Positions 11,779 to 22,359 of a DNA stretch of 64,000 bases are shown here, piece after piece; position 1 is the first letter of the stretch, and each line of letters starts with the position of its first letter. The translations under genes were made by a program, and so were the position numbers. The DNA is from Ustulina deusta (Eukaryota > Ascomycota > Sordariomycetes > Xylariales > Xylariaceae). The notes under the pieces are model-generated. The model worked only from the letters and a program-made list of their open reading frames with translations. It had not been told where the DNA came from and ran no database searches. The stretch spans positions 983,091 to 1,047,090 of the forward strand of contig JAJNNX010000014.1 in assembly GCA_023159155.1 (NCBI GenBank). Direction: 5' to 3'.

Positions 11779-14296
11779 CTAGGACTGAGGCTCTTCGGCC
11801 TCCTTGGTGGCATCGGCGTCTGTCATCTCCTCATCTTTGTTGCCCTCGGTCTTCTCCGGCTCGGCTACTTTACGGACTTCTTCCTCGGCTGCCTTCTTCG
11901 CTGCCGCTTCGGCGTCAAGTCTGGCCTGCAAAGCTTGGCGATCGGCCTCTACCTTGTCGAAGTACCTCTGGGTGATGGGACCGGCCAGAGCACGGATCTC
12001 ATCTATCTTGGCGATGTAGACAGCCTTTGTCGTGTCCTCGCCCTCCTCATACAGCCAATCCTAATAAAAGTCAGCCGCACCCCATGAGTAAGATGGGGAA
12101 TGCGAAGAACTTACCTCGGTTTCGGTGAGTTTAGACCTCAGGGCGTCCTTCTCTTCGTCACTGGCGAAATCGGCATACTGATCGTCTAGTTTGTTACGCA
12201 TGTCATAAATATAAGTCTCGAGCTCGTTCTTCTTCTCTTCTGTGTCGGCCACTAGTTTATCTTCCATGATCATAGCCACCTCTTTCTCGAAAAGACTGGT
12301 CTTGGTGTTTGAATCGAGAGAGGTAGTTGCAGAAACAATTGGTAGATCGCCCTTGCGAACTTGTTTCTTAACCTTTCGTGTCTTGGACTTTCCATCCTCC
12401 TTCTTGTCGTCTGTATCCATGGCCTAAAGGGAAAACAAGTTAGTTAGAGGGACATTATCGCCGCCAAAGTTGCAGCCCGCCAATCTGTCTAGCGGAAATG
12501 ATCAAAAGGCAAAACTCACATCAGGGTCTTTCTTCTCGCCATCGTCCTTCTTGTCGTCCTTGACTTCTTCCTCGACATCTTGGTCTTCGACGTAGTAACC
12601 GCTTTCTACATTCAAAATACCATGGATGTTAACCCTTGCCTTCAGCTTGCAGATCATGAATTCCGTCTTGGGATCTGCCTTGACTCCCTTGACGGAGAAA
12701 CGACCGATGAAGGGAGACACCTTGCCGGGGATGTCCTCGGGATTCGAGTATCGCGCCTCTAGGTCGAAAGGCTGTTTTCGGTAAAAGGTTAGGATTTTAG
12801 TGGACGGCAGAACATTGCCCCTGCCAAAGACAGTCAAACTCGTATCTTCATCGGGGATATCCACGTCTTTCTCCCAGGAAAATTCAATCGGGTAGTGGAC
12901 GATATCCGCAACGGAGAAATCGCGGACCTTGAAGACAGGCGACAGGATAGCGCAGGCAAAGGCGCAACCCCGAGCGATGGCCTCATCCTGGTTGAGAGTG
13001 AACGACAGCCCTTTGCCAAAGAAGGCCTGGATTTTCTCCTTGATAGATGGCATACGAGTGCTGCCACCGACCAGCTCAATGAAATCGATGTCATCCTTGG
13101 TCAGTTCAGCATCGGCAAGGGCCTGCTCTAACGGTGCCGTGACCTTATTCAAGAGCGGCTCAACGAGGGCCTCGAATTCTTGCCGCGTCATCATAGCGTT
13201 AACATCGATATCGTTCATGAGAGACTCGATGTTTAAGGGAGCTTGTTGGTTGGCGGACAGAATCTTCTTCATCTTCTCGGCACCAGCCTCGACACGAGCC
13301 AAAGCCTTGGGGTTAGTCGCAATGTCGATACGATACTTGCCCTTGAACTCCTTCTGGAAGTGGTTGACCAAGGCCAAGTTGAAATCGCGACCACCGAAGT
13401 GGCGGTCGAAGGCAGTAGATTTGACTGTCAGCTCGCCCTTCTTGAACTCGACGATGGAGCATGAGTAGTTGCTATGACCGATATCAATGAAGCAGACACG
13501 GCGCGGCTTCTCGTCTTCGGCAGGTAGATCCAACTTTGTGATACCGTAGCCCAGGGCAGCTGCGGTGGTGTCATTCATGATCCGAAGCGGCTTGAGACCG
13601 GCGATCTCGGCAGCATCAAGAATGCTTCGGCGCTGGATGTCGGTGAACCACGGTGGCACGCTCATGACAACATCAGCCACCGGCAGCTTCAGCTCGGCAG
13701 CAGCGGTCGACTTGATCTTGCTTAGGAACATGGCAACAAGCTGCGTGGCCGTGAACTTCTCTTTCTTGCCCTGGTACGAGACCTCGGCGCCAACCTGGCC
13801 ATTGCAGTCTACGAGAGCAGCCGAGACATACTGCTGCTCGATCTGGACATCGGGGTCTTTGAGGGCGCGTCCAGCAAGACGCTTTAGGGAAGAGACGGTG
13901 TTCTTGAGGTTGGAGATTTCTTGCGTCTTCGCCGGCTCGCCTAGGTAGCGGGCTCTGGGGCCGAATCCGACGAGGGAACTAAGAGCCGGCGTTAGCGGAA
14001 AGGAGCCATCGCCAGCCAGGCGGGGTAACACTCACGGCGTTGCACGGTTGGAGACTTCATTGGTGATCTAATCAATAAGTGCCCAGTCAGCCTTACAGCC
14101 AGGCTACAACAGTACAAAACGGATGGGTGGAGAATGAAAGGCATTACGCACAACATCGACACCTCGGTTTCTCGCAACAGCAATAACCGTGTTGAGCGTT
14201 CCGAAATCAACACCTGAAGGACGCCGGCGTCAGTAGACAGAAGACAAGCAGGGGCACAGGGGTGTCCGGGCGAGGAGACATACCAACGACGCTCAT
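11779..14296 (-). CDS. Hsp110-family chaperone (Sse1/Hsp88-like)
   Basis: Hsp110 proteins are cytosolic nucleotide-exchange factors for Hsp70 and hold unfolded proteins. Six coding exons, all GT..AG with consistent phase: 14296..14284, 14213..14152, 14067..14036, 13978..12520, 12423..12115, 12060..11779; 718 residues, the usual size for Sse1. The N-terminus MSVVGVDFGTLNTVIAVARN is the Hsp70 phosphate-1 motif. The family is also shown by DVVMSVPPWFTDIQRRSILD, NDTTAAALGYG, CFIDIGHSNYSCSIVEF, FGGRDFNLALVNHF, ELVGGSTRMPSIKEKI and the DEAIARGCAFACAILSP motif typical of Hsp110. An acidic loop (VEDQDVEEEVKDDKKDD) separates the beta-sandwich from the C-terminal helical domain, and the end is acidic. 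The first three exons are very short (13, 62, 32 nt). Confidence 0.95.
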
Positions 14297-15797
14297 CTTG
14301 TTTGGATGGACGTAACAAGTGGGAGAGGGTTGGTTGCACGGAATTCAGCTGGGATCGGAGTGGGAGGGGAGGAGGGGGGAGGCTCGAGAGGCTCGAAAAA
14401 GATATCGGCAATCACAAACAGAGCAAGTCGAACAGAGGCCGGACTCGGGCGGTGAGGGAAAGTCGGGAGGGCGGGGGAGTCGATGTCCAGTCGTCTGTCT
14501 GCAGTCGATACTGTACTTCGGACGTTTCGTTGAGCACAACAGGGTAGAAGAGCGAGTCTCTGAAATAAGGTGCAAGAAAAAAAAAAGGCTGCCCAAATGC
14601 GCACTGTACCTATACTAAGACTACCTAATAAGGTGGGAGAAGGAGGGACAAACAGACCAGTCTGTGGTCGAATTATGTAGTCTAGCCTCACCCGGCTTAC
14701 CCCTCTTTAGCCACACGCCCCCTGGCGGGGCGTGCTATGGAATAATTGCTATGGTGCGAAACTTCTAGAGACTTCAGGTACCAGCCAGAAAATCCAAAAC
14801 ATTCTAACGCATGCGGACCGCTGTAGCTGATCATTGGTCCCAGTCCCAGTATCGGCTATTGGTCCGACCAGTAACAGAGTCGCAACCATGGCCAGCCTTG
14901 TCCCATCAACCCCATAAACCCATACATCAGGTAGTCCCCATGCAATATGGTGTGTCGCCATGTTGTACGTGACTCTCTACTATCTGCCTACCACACTTGT
15001 AACGTTTATAGAGAAAAAAAGGATGTTCATTGCACTTTTCTGTTTGTTTTTTTTCTCGTCCGTCCTCAACAGCCGTCTCAACAATGACAACTAGGAGCAC
15101 CCCCCTTATCACCCCGCCTTCAGCTGTTATCGCTGCTTATCAGTCACTACGTATCGCTTTTTAAATCGCTTTTTAACACGGATGGTGGGGTCACACGGGA
15201 GGTACTGTCTGTAAATTTCCTCCCTCCTGACCGCCCCGCCATCAAGCAAAAATAGATCAGCGCAGTGGCTCCCACGTAGAAGGTTAGGTATCAAGGCACA
15301 TAGATACCTGCTTAAGAAGGTACATCGGAAATACATATTGCTTCGGCTAGATGAATCTCAAGTTTCCTATTGATGTTTTTAAGGTATTTTCAAAAAAAAA
15401 AACACCCGCGACATTTTTTTCGTTCACATAAGAGTTTTGCGCCGAAACAACAGTACAAGTGGCCACGAAGTAGGTAGCCGGCGTCACAGCTACTAGTAAA
15501 ATAGGGAATGACGCCATACCCCAGATGAAGATGCGACACAAGCAAAACTCGTCACCAGTTGTATTCATCATTCAGCTTTAATTGCTAGGCGATACAGAGA
15601 GAAATGGAAGGTTATAGAGCGATGCCACGAGACCATCAATCACACGCATAGGTAACTGACAGCTGATAAAAACAAGTTATCATCTCCAATTCCTTGTTAT
15701 ACCCGTCTTCACACCAAGTGCACATGGTTACGACCGGGTCATATTATCTGGACTGTTCTTGTTTGAGCAGGTTTATAGATTTCCTTTTTTTTCTCTC
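14297..15797. other. Intergenic region upstream of Hsp110, no gene seen
   Basis: This holds the Hsp110 promoter (see separate entry) and the 3' flank of the N-acetylglutamate synthase gene. Short A/T homopolymers occur at about 15049-15057 and 15391-15400. No further gene was recognised. Confidence 0.5.
14719..14775. promoter_or_regulatory. STRE and heat-shock-element-like site upstream of Hsp110
   Basis: At 14758-14775 the bases form GAA-ac-TTC-ta-GAG-ac-TTC, four alternating nGAAn units with correct 2-nt spacing and one mismatch (11 of 12 positions). A CCCCT stress-response element lies at 14719-14723 inside a 7-bp inverted repeat (ACGCCCC at 14715-14721, GGGGCGT at 14727-14733). The sites are about 425-480 bp upstream of the Hsp110 start, fitting Hsf1/Msn2-type control. 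This is inferred from sequence only. Confidence 0.6.
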
Positions 15798-18038
15798 TTA
15801 GTCGACTACATGCTTCTTATCTGCCCATGATGGCTCAATTCCGCGGCACACAGCCTCGTAGTCGTGGAATTTCTGGTCATGCAACGTCAGCTTTGGAGTT
15901 GTCCAGAACATGGTCCAGTTCATGCCCTTGAGCTTCAATGTGCCCCTTGATCGCTCAAAATACCACTTGTTGACGGGATTGTTCTTTCGACTCCGCCAAC
16001 ACACCCCTTCGGGAAAGCAATCCCGAACCATGGCGTTGAACACAATGTCCGCTACGCCTCCCGCACCCTGGCTTTTCCGGAGAACAGCAAATTTGTCCAA
16101 GTACGGCACTCGGCGGCTCAGGTCTGTCGTTCCCGGAGGGTTTTCCCACGTAAGGAGAGCGCCTCCTTCATACTCGCCAGCAATTATAATACCCGCAAGG
16201 TTGCCGTTGATACGCTTCAGGTAGTGTTCAACGTCGAGTTTCCGCCCAAAGGAGTCTTCGATCAAATTGACGAGCCGTGGGAGGTCGATACAGGGGTCTG
16301 TTAAGCTAAGGCTATTCTGTCCCGGCTGCGGGGGCTTCCATGGCGTAGTTTTAGGATTTGGAAAGATAGTAAGAGGCATACCGCGTTTAGCCAATGTTGT
16401 CAATGATCCTATTTGGCAAGTCCCAGTTGACGATGTGATTGGCGTAAAACGCTCAGTAGGTAGTGAAGATGACTGGACCGGTTTGTCAGTTAAGAGACTG
16501 TGGATGAGTGGGTTTTGTCCCCGTCTAGTGCCAACAAGCGCGAGATCCATCACATTGTCCTCAGGTCTACGCTCCGTTGCTGCCTCTTGTGGCGTCGTGA
16601 TAACCGCCGAGGAAGTTGGAGGAAGTAGAGATAGAGCGTCTCTCGCCAGCCTGGCATTTTCCAGGTGGCGTGCCCTATCAGTACTTTCGCCTAATATTCC
16701 TGGGCCCGCGGGGGCCTCCAGATCAGCCTGAACCTCCTGAAATTCGTGCTCAAGATTCAAGAACAGATGCCTTCCTGTTGCTCGATTCTTCGCTGGGATG
16801 CCGCCTAGGGGGTCGAGGACGATAATACGGTAAACTTCGGCGGCCTTCAAAATTTTCGTGGCGGGAGATTCATCGTCGGGAACTTGGATGAACTGAAGAC
16901 CAGAGAGATGTCTTGTGAGAGCTAGGATAGCGTCATTCACATTGACAGGCTTGCGGATGCACGTATCTACCGTGTATCCACAGGAAGGTATTATGGCAAT
17001 GAGGTCGTCCTGCAAGGCGGTCATGAGCTCACTCGGGTTTCCAATGAATAAATCCTGCGAAGTGAAGCGCGATGCAGGAATGCCGTCTTGCTTTGCTATC
17101 GTGATGGGTGAGTCGATTACCCGTGCGTTCGGAGCATCGTAGTTGTCGATGGCTGTGGCTATACGTCTTGCCTGTGCAGTCGCAGTCTGCCGCTGGGTGA
17201 TCTCGTCTTGGCCATCGCCATCACAATCAACAACCACTACGCTAACGAGGCCAAGCTTCCTGAGCCGGCTCAGTGTTTTGGCGACTCCGTCAAGCGTAAT
17301 GTCATTCACAGTCTCGGGAACACGGAACTTGACCAGGGCCACAAACAGGGGCTCCTGAATTGTAAGGTCCTGTTCCGACTTCGGACTGGCTAGCAGGACG
17401 GCGGAGTCTCCGCCACTGGTCTTGACACTGCTTGCTGAAATAGCAGAGGGTTCAGGCGCGGTTCTATGGCCGCTTGAATGTGTTTGCGCTGCGGTGCGTT
17501 GCTTGAAGCCCGTTGCCGATTTCCTCTCCAGGAAAGGCACGAACCTGTTCATGTAGGCCTTGGCATCTCGCTTAGTAACCGAGGTGTCGAGGACAGAAAC
17601 CAAAAAGTCCTATTGCAGGGTAAGCTCATGACATTACGAGGGTGACAAGAGCTCAATACTCTTTCTTGGGTTTTCTTCAGCTTCTGCGACTCCGAAATAG
17701 AGGCATAAGGCGACACAAATGGCAATGCAGTGCCCCCGCTGCTGGCAGGTCGCGGCGGCGGGCGAGACGCAAGCGTCGAAGCGCCTCTGCCTCCGCCATG
17801 GGTCAATTCGTCTGGTTTGGTGTGGCCGGAATGCTTGAGCAATGGTGTCTGGGAGAGTAAGAACAAATGAGCCTTTGGTTACATCCAACGTGCGTGGTCC
17901 AGCCAGCTGTGGTGTGGTGATGGAGCGATGTACAACATATATAGGCACATATACAGGGTGGCGGCAAAATTGCCGAGGTGAGTGACGTACATTCCAGCCA
18001 GCGGCAGCCTTCCGATATGTTGTTTGTCGTAGGATCAT
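15798..18038 (-). CDS. N-acetylglutamate synthase, mitochondrial
   Basis: The enzyme makes N-acetylglutamate from acetyl-CoA and glutamate, the first step of arginine synthesis, in mitochondria. Coding exons: 18038..17991, 17848..17660 and 17609..15798 (introns 142 and 50 nt); 682 residues, close to fungal orthologues of about 700. The N-terminus MILRQTTYRKAAAGWN is basic and hydroxylated like a mitochondrial presequence. Then follow the family junction (KKTQERDFLVSVLDTSVTKR), the degenerate amino-acid-kinase-like domain, and the C-terminal acetyltransferase domain: GEYEGGALLTWENP, VPYLDKFAVLRKSQGAGGVAD, CWRSRKNNPVNKWYFERSRG. I chose the start because the spliced first exon is in phase and gives a plausible targeting sequence; the acceptor at 17849 and donor at 17659 restore frame. 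Confidence 0.92.
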
Positions 18039-18237
18039 GACGCAGAGCGCATCGTATAAACCCCCTTGGATGTGGCACGCGAGGAGGGAGGGTCTCAATG
18101 CAGGAGAACAGACATGGGAACAATTCAGTGCAGGCAGAGACGGGAGCGATGAAGCGAACTTTATACCCAATCTCCAATCCAGCTGTGGTTATGAAACCTG
18201 CCAGCGCCTGCACAAGCTGCAAAATCACAGCACACCG

Positions 18238-18244
18238 TGACTCA
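18238..18244. promoter_or_regulatory. Gcn4/CPC1-type site TGACTCA
   Basis: A perfect TGACTCA lies 200 bp upstream of the N-acetylglutamate synthase start. This is the consensus of Gcn4/CPC1, the bZIP activator of amino-acid biosynthesis genes, so placement before an arginine-pathway gene makes cross-pathway control likely. One 7-bp match alone can occur by chance. Confidence 0.55.
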
Positions 18245-18963
18245 AAAGCTATGTCAAAGCTAAAAGTTAAAAGCTCCATCGGCGGAAGCAGGAATGCAAC
18301 TTTGGAGAACCTATAACGTCGACCGGAGGAGGCAGGTACCTAGGAGGTACCTGGCAATAGAGGCCTGCTGAAGACGACTAGTTTAGTGGTAGCTCGAGAG
18401 CTAAACCGCTATCAGGCATGACCTCGCCACTATAAATCTGACAGCTCGTGGCCCTCCCGCTGTCACTTATCACTTTGAGCCCCCTCGGGGCGTGAAGTCT
18501 ATATTTCCTGCCAGAAGATACTATCTATATCCTGAACAATTCAGTAGGTAATAAGTGGATTCGCACATCAGGCTTTCCCATGTAGGGAATTAGCCAGAAC
18601 TTAAAGGCCCGGATGGAAAGGTTTGAATTATAGATGCAACTAACAGTGGGCAAGTGGTAAGTAGGTATTGTTTACCTTGTGCTACTTACGACCACTCTGC
18701 TCACCTCCACGCGATAAAGCATGCAAGTCCCCTTGGGGTATCCCGTGGAGAAGTATGACATTGAAGTAAGTAGTATTACCGAATCTGGCATCTCGTGTCA
18801 CTCGACAGAAAATGATGAACTGAGAATAAAAAGATAAAATAAAAATAAAGTAAAATTGAAGGGGGTCAAATGACTGATGCCCAGCACAGCGCAAGCCCGA
18901 GTTCGGCAGCTTAGCCTCCCTAGGTACTAAATATCATCCCCTTTTAAGTAGGTACCTAGGTAG

Positions 18964-18970
18964 TATAAAA
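18964..18970 (+). promoter_or_regulatory. TATA box of the amidase gene
   Basis: TATAAAA lies 80 bp upstream of the amidase start ATG at 19050, a normal distance for a fungal core promoter. Confidence 0.6.
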
Positions 18971-19049
18971 GCAGGCTTATACAGTTGCACCGAGAGCTAG
19001 CGACGGAACCCGTCTGCCGTGCTATATCTTACAGAGGAACTCGCAAACA

Positions 19050-21205
19050 ATGGATGCCGTCCCTGACACCCGCATGCCCCTCTGCAAGGGGATTGACATC
19101 GAGGAGGCCTCCATCCGCCAGCTGCAGCAGTGGCTGCACGACGACAAGTTCACGGCGGCGGAACTCGCCGGGTGCTATCTCGAGAGAACGAGGAGGCTCA
19201 ACGGCGTTTTGAGGTTAGACAGCTCGAAGCGGACGTCGCGTTGCCAGCAAACGCTAATGTCAACCGTGCGCACAGAGCTGTCATCGAGCTGAATCCCGAT
19301 GCATTGGACATAGCCCGGGAGAGAGACGGCGAGAGGAGGCGCGGTTTCGTTCGAGGCCCCCTTCACGGCATCCCGTTCCTCGTTAAGGATGTAAGTGGCA
19401 TCCTCACCAATAGCGCGCCCTGTCGAGAAACTCGCAGTGCGTTATTCTGATGTGTCATCGTAGAACATCGCTACGAAAGACAAAATGCAAACCACAGCAG
19501 GATCTACGAGTAAGCTGTTATTTAGACCTTGATATGTTACTCTGCTCAACAGCCATTCATTCTCTTATTCGTTTGATATAGTGCTCATTGGCGCCGAGGT
19601 CCCTGAAGATGCCCAAGTTGTCAAGTTGTTGCGCGAAGCTGGCGCGGTGCTCTTAGGACATGCGAACATGTCTGAATGGGCTGCCATGCGAGCCACTTTC
19701 TAGTACAGCACCCTCAGCCATATCTATGAAGCAAAGCGCAACAGACTGAGCATTATAGCGCTGCGGCCTACTCAAGTCGCGGCGGTCAAGGTCGAAACCC
19801 GTACAATCTCGCAGAGCATCCCGGGGACTCGAGCTCCGGCCCCGCCGTGGCTGTTGCCTCGAACATGTGTGCCTTTAGTTTGGGGACCGAGACCGACTCT
19901 AGCGTAAGCGGCGCAATATCCTCTACATAGTAACTATGCTGTATGAAGGCAGCTTTTTCTGATCCTTTCAGGTTATATTACCGGCTGATCGGAATGGCAT
20001 CGTCGGCATAAAGCCCACCGTTGGTCTGACATCATGCGACGGTGTTATTCCCGAGTCTCATAATCTCGATACCGTTGGCGCCTTTGGGCGAACAGTTGCA
20101 GATGTAGCAGTGGTCTTCGAGGCTATATGCCAACCTCCTGGGTAGTTGTGAACTCGTAGCGTATGAGCAATAGGTGGCTGATAGGATATTACAGAGAATT
20201 CATGAGTACAATTGCCGACAAGGATGCTTTAAAAGGAACTAGATTCGGTATGCCATGGAAGCGAATATGGGAAAGGGCTTCTTTAGACAGTTCCGCGGAG
20301 ACACAGTACCAAACCCTTCAAGCTCTAATCAGCCGACTTCGAGCCGCCGGTGCCGAGGTCATAAAGGTCGAGATCCCCAGCGCTGAGGGGATGGTGCCTA
20401 GAAACGGCGGATGGGGCTGGTATGAACTATCTTTCTTTCTCATTCACGGGCATGCTGTCTAATGCAACTAGGGACTATCCCTCGAGTCTTGGGCACCCAG
20501 AGCAGTCCGAGTTTACGGTGGTAAAAGTAGATTTCTATAACGACATAAAGAAGTATCTATCCGCTCTCCCCACCAACCCAAATAATATTCGATGTCTCGA
20601 AGACATAATCCAGTACAACATTAAGCACACCGATAGAGAAGGCGGCGTGCCAGGGACGCATCCAGCGTGGCCAACAGGCCAAGACAGTTTTGAAAAAAGC
20701 CAAACAGCAAAGGGCGTTGAAGACGAAACGTACAAATCTGCTCTAGATTTCATTCGCCGGAAGACAAGAGATGAAGGGATCGATGCTGCTCTAAGCTACG
20801 ACGGCAAGCCCTTAGACGGTCTGCTAGTCCCCGTCCAAGCAGATGATGGTGTCGCAATGCAAATAGCTGCTCAAGCGGGTATGTTTCTTAGTTAGCCGTG
20901 AGGGTGCAGACTAATGAGTATCTTGCAGGCTATCCGATGATCACGATTCCGGTTAACGTAGGAGACAATGGTGAGCTAATTAACTCTACCAACATAAGAC
21001 GAAGACTGACTACATACATACAGGCGTACCATTTGGATTAGCAATTATACAGACAGCTTTTAAAGATGATAAACTAGTCAAGTATGGAGCGGCTATTGAG
21101 GCGATCGTTGGAGAACGACCACGGCCACTTTTTCGAAATATTCATGCCGATAACTGGATGTATATCGGTGAGCCTCCAGCAGAGAAAAGGGAGCCCACGA
21201 CTTGA
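19050..21205 (+). CDS. Amidase-signature hydrolase
   Basis: Amidase-signature enzymes hydrolyse amide bonds through a Ser-cisSer-Lys triad. Ten exons: 19050..19213, 19276..19390, 19464..19509, 19582..19702, 19759..19903, 19972..20141, 20195..20419, 20472..20878, 20929..20970, 21024..21205. All introns are 42-89 nt GT..AG, phases are consistent, and the product is 538 residues, usual for fungal members. Seen: GPLHGIPFLVKD (Lys92), LLGHANMSEWAAMRA, PYNLAEHPGDSSSGPAVA (cis-Ser173), GTETDSSV (nucleophile Ser197), GIKPTVGLTS, GVIPESHNLDTVGAFGRTVAD and the C-terminal TIPV...GVPFGLAIIQTAF. The spacing 173 to 197 is 24, as in malonamidase E2. The glycines next to both serines are replaced (GGSS to GDSS, TDGS to TDSS), so activity or substrate may be unusual. 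Substrate is unknown and no signal peptide is visible. Confidence 0.88.
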
Positions 21206-22359
21206 TCAGATCACCTTCAAATTTTACATATCACCAAGCTGAACACGTAGTCAACCTTGTGAACTGTATGTTTTAATGGAATAACTGAAGTACCTAGTGT
21301 GTCCAAACATTAGTGCTAAATTAGGGTTTCATATCGAATAAATAATATATCGGTAAGGGTGAGCACCCGCACTCTCACTCGTACGCACCCGTACGCACGT
21401 CATACAAGCGTTTAGATTCAATGGTGCACGAGGTGCTCTAGCTACTTTTTGAGTTGTCGACACCTCTGCGGGTTGCCGAGTTGACGACAGAATATTCCCC
21501 AAGTTATTAAATATTAGCTTCGAGAGTTTGGGTTGTCCGAGCCGCCATCTTCTTGCCGTGACGCATGGAGATAGTCGATCAGCACGGATCAGAACAAACG
21601 GGAAACAAATTCGGCACATTCTCGTCCGCAACCACGGGACTATCGGGATCCGCAGGATCTTAGAGCTGAGGGCTAAAGAGGCACAGGGGCCAATTCACTA
21701 GTTCATCGATACGGATTGGACAGGTTTGCATCATGGCAGGCAGCTCGCTATCTAGTTCGTTGTAAACCAAGGGCGAAACAAGTGCGGATGAACTTGCAGG
21801 CTCACACATGCCATGGCAGCTTTTGCGAGGCGAGGAACTAGGGTCCTTTACCTCGCAAAATATCCTCAGCGGAGGCAACGGAAAATGCAGTGTTACCAAT
21901 GTCGCAGAGACCAGTCTCATCATTGATGGTATTCCATACATTGCCATCGAGGCCTCTCTCCCAGGCCTCTGTGGAAGAAGAAAAACGAGCTGGCTGAGCT
22001 GGCTGTACGCAGTCTGCCATGTATTTTAGATTATATTCGCAGCAGCCATTTGAGAACTTTTAGATGCCTGGCCATGTGAGGAGTATACGATTAAGTCTAT
22101 CTCAGTTATCCTCTGCTTATTGATGTCGCCGCATAGGTACTGGTATCTTTTCTTCTTTCCTGCGTGGCTCGGTTACGCCCAGTGAATTAATGCTGCAAAC
22201 ACTGAATATATAAACATCCACCAGGCGAGAGTATTCCAGTGAGGCTCGGTTATCACCTCCTGAACGCATACCCACCCCTCGATGGTGGCTATGTTGCTGC
22301 CAACAGATCCTAGGTCGAAAGGCTGTGGTCAAGGCACCGAGTACCAATTAAGAGAATAT
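21206..22359. other. Intergenic region, no gene seen
   Basis: About 1.1 kb lies between the amidase and the GMC oxidoreductase relic. The missing N-terminal FAD-binding exon of the GMC gene should be here. Only a weak, degenerate trace (GQGTE, around 22333) resembles the GGGTAG dinucleotide-binding motif. Confidence 0.4.

Larger units (their letters stand above)
18039..19049. other. Divergent promoter region (acetylglutamate synthase / amidase)
   Basis: The two flanking genes point away from each other. The stretch contains the TGACTCA and TATA sites listed separately, several GGTACCTAGG-type short repeats (18336-18352, 18950-18960), and no recognisable gene. Confidence 0.6.

Noticed and set aside
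12929..13468. 179-codon plus-strand frame
   Set aside because: Antisense of the conserved Hsp110 coding sequence.
19700..19760. TAG in the amidase frame as a nonsense mutation
   Set aside because: A GTACAG donor directly follows TTCTA and the AG at 19757-19758 restores the conserved frame, so the TAG is formed by the intron boundary.
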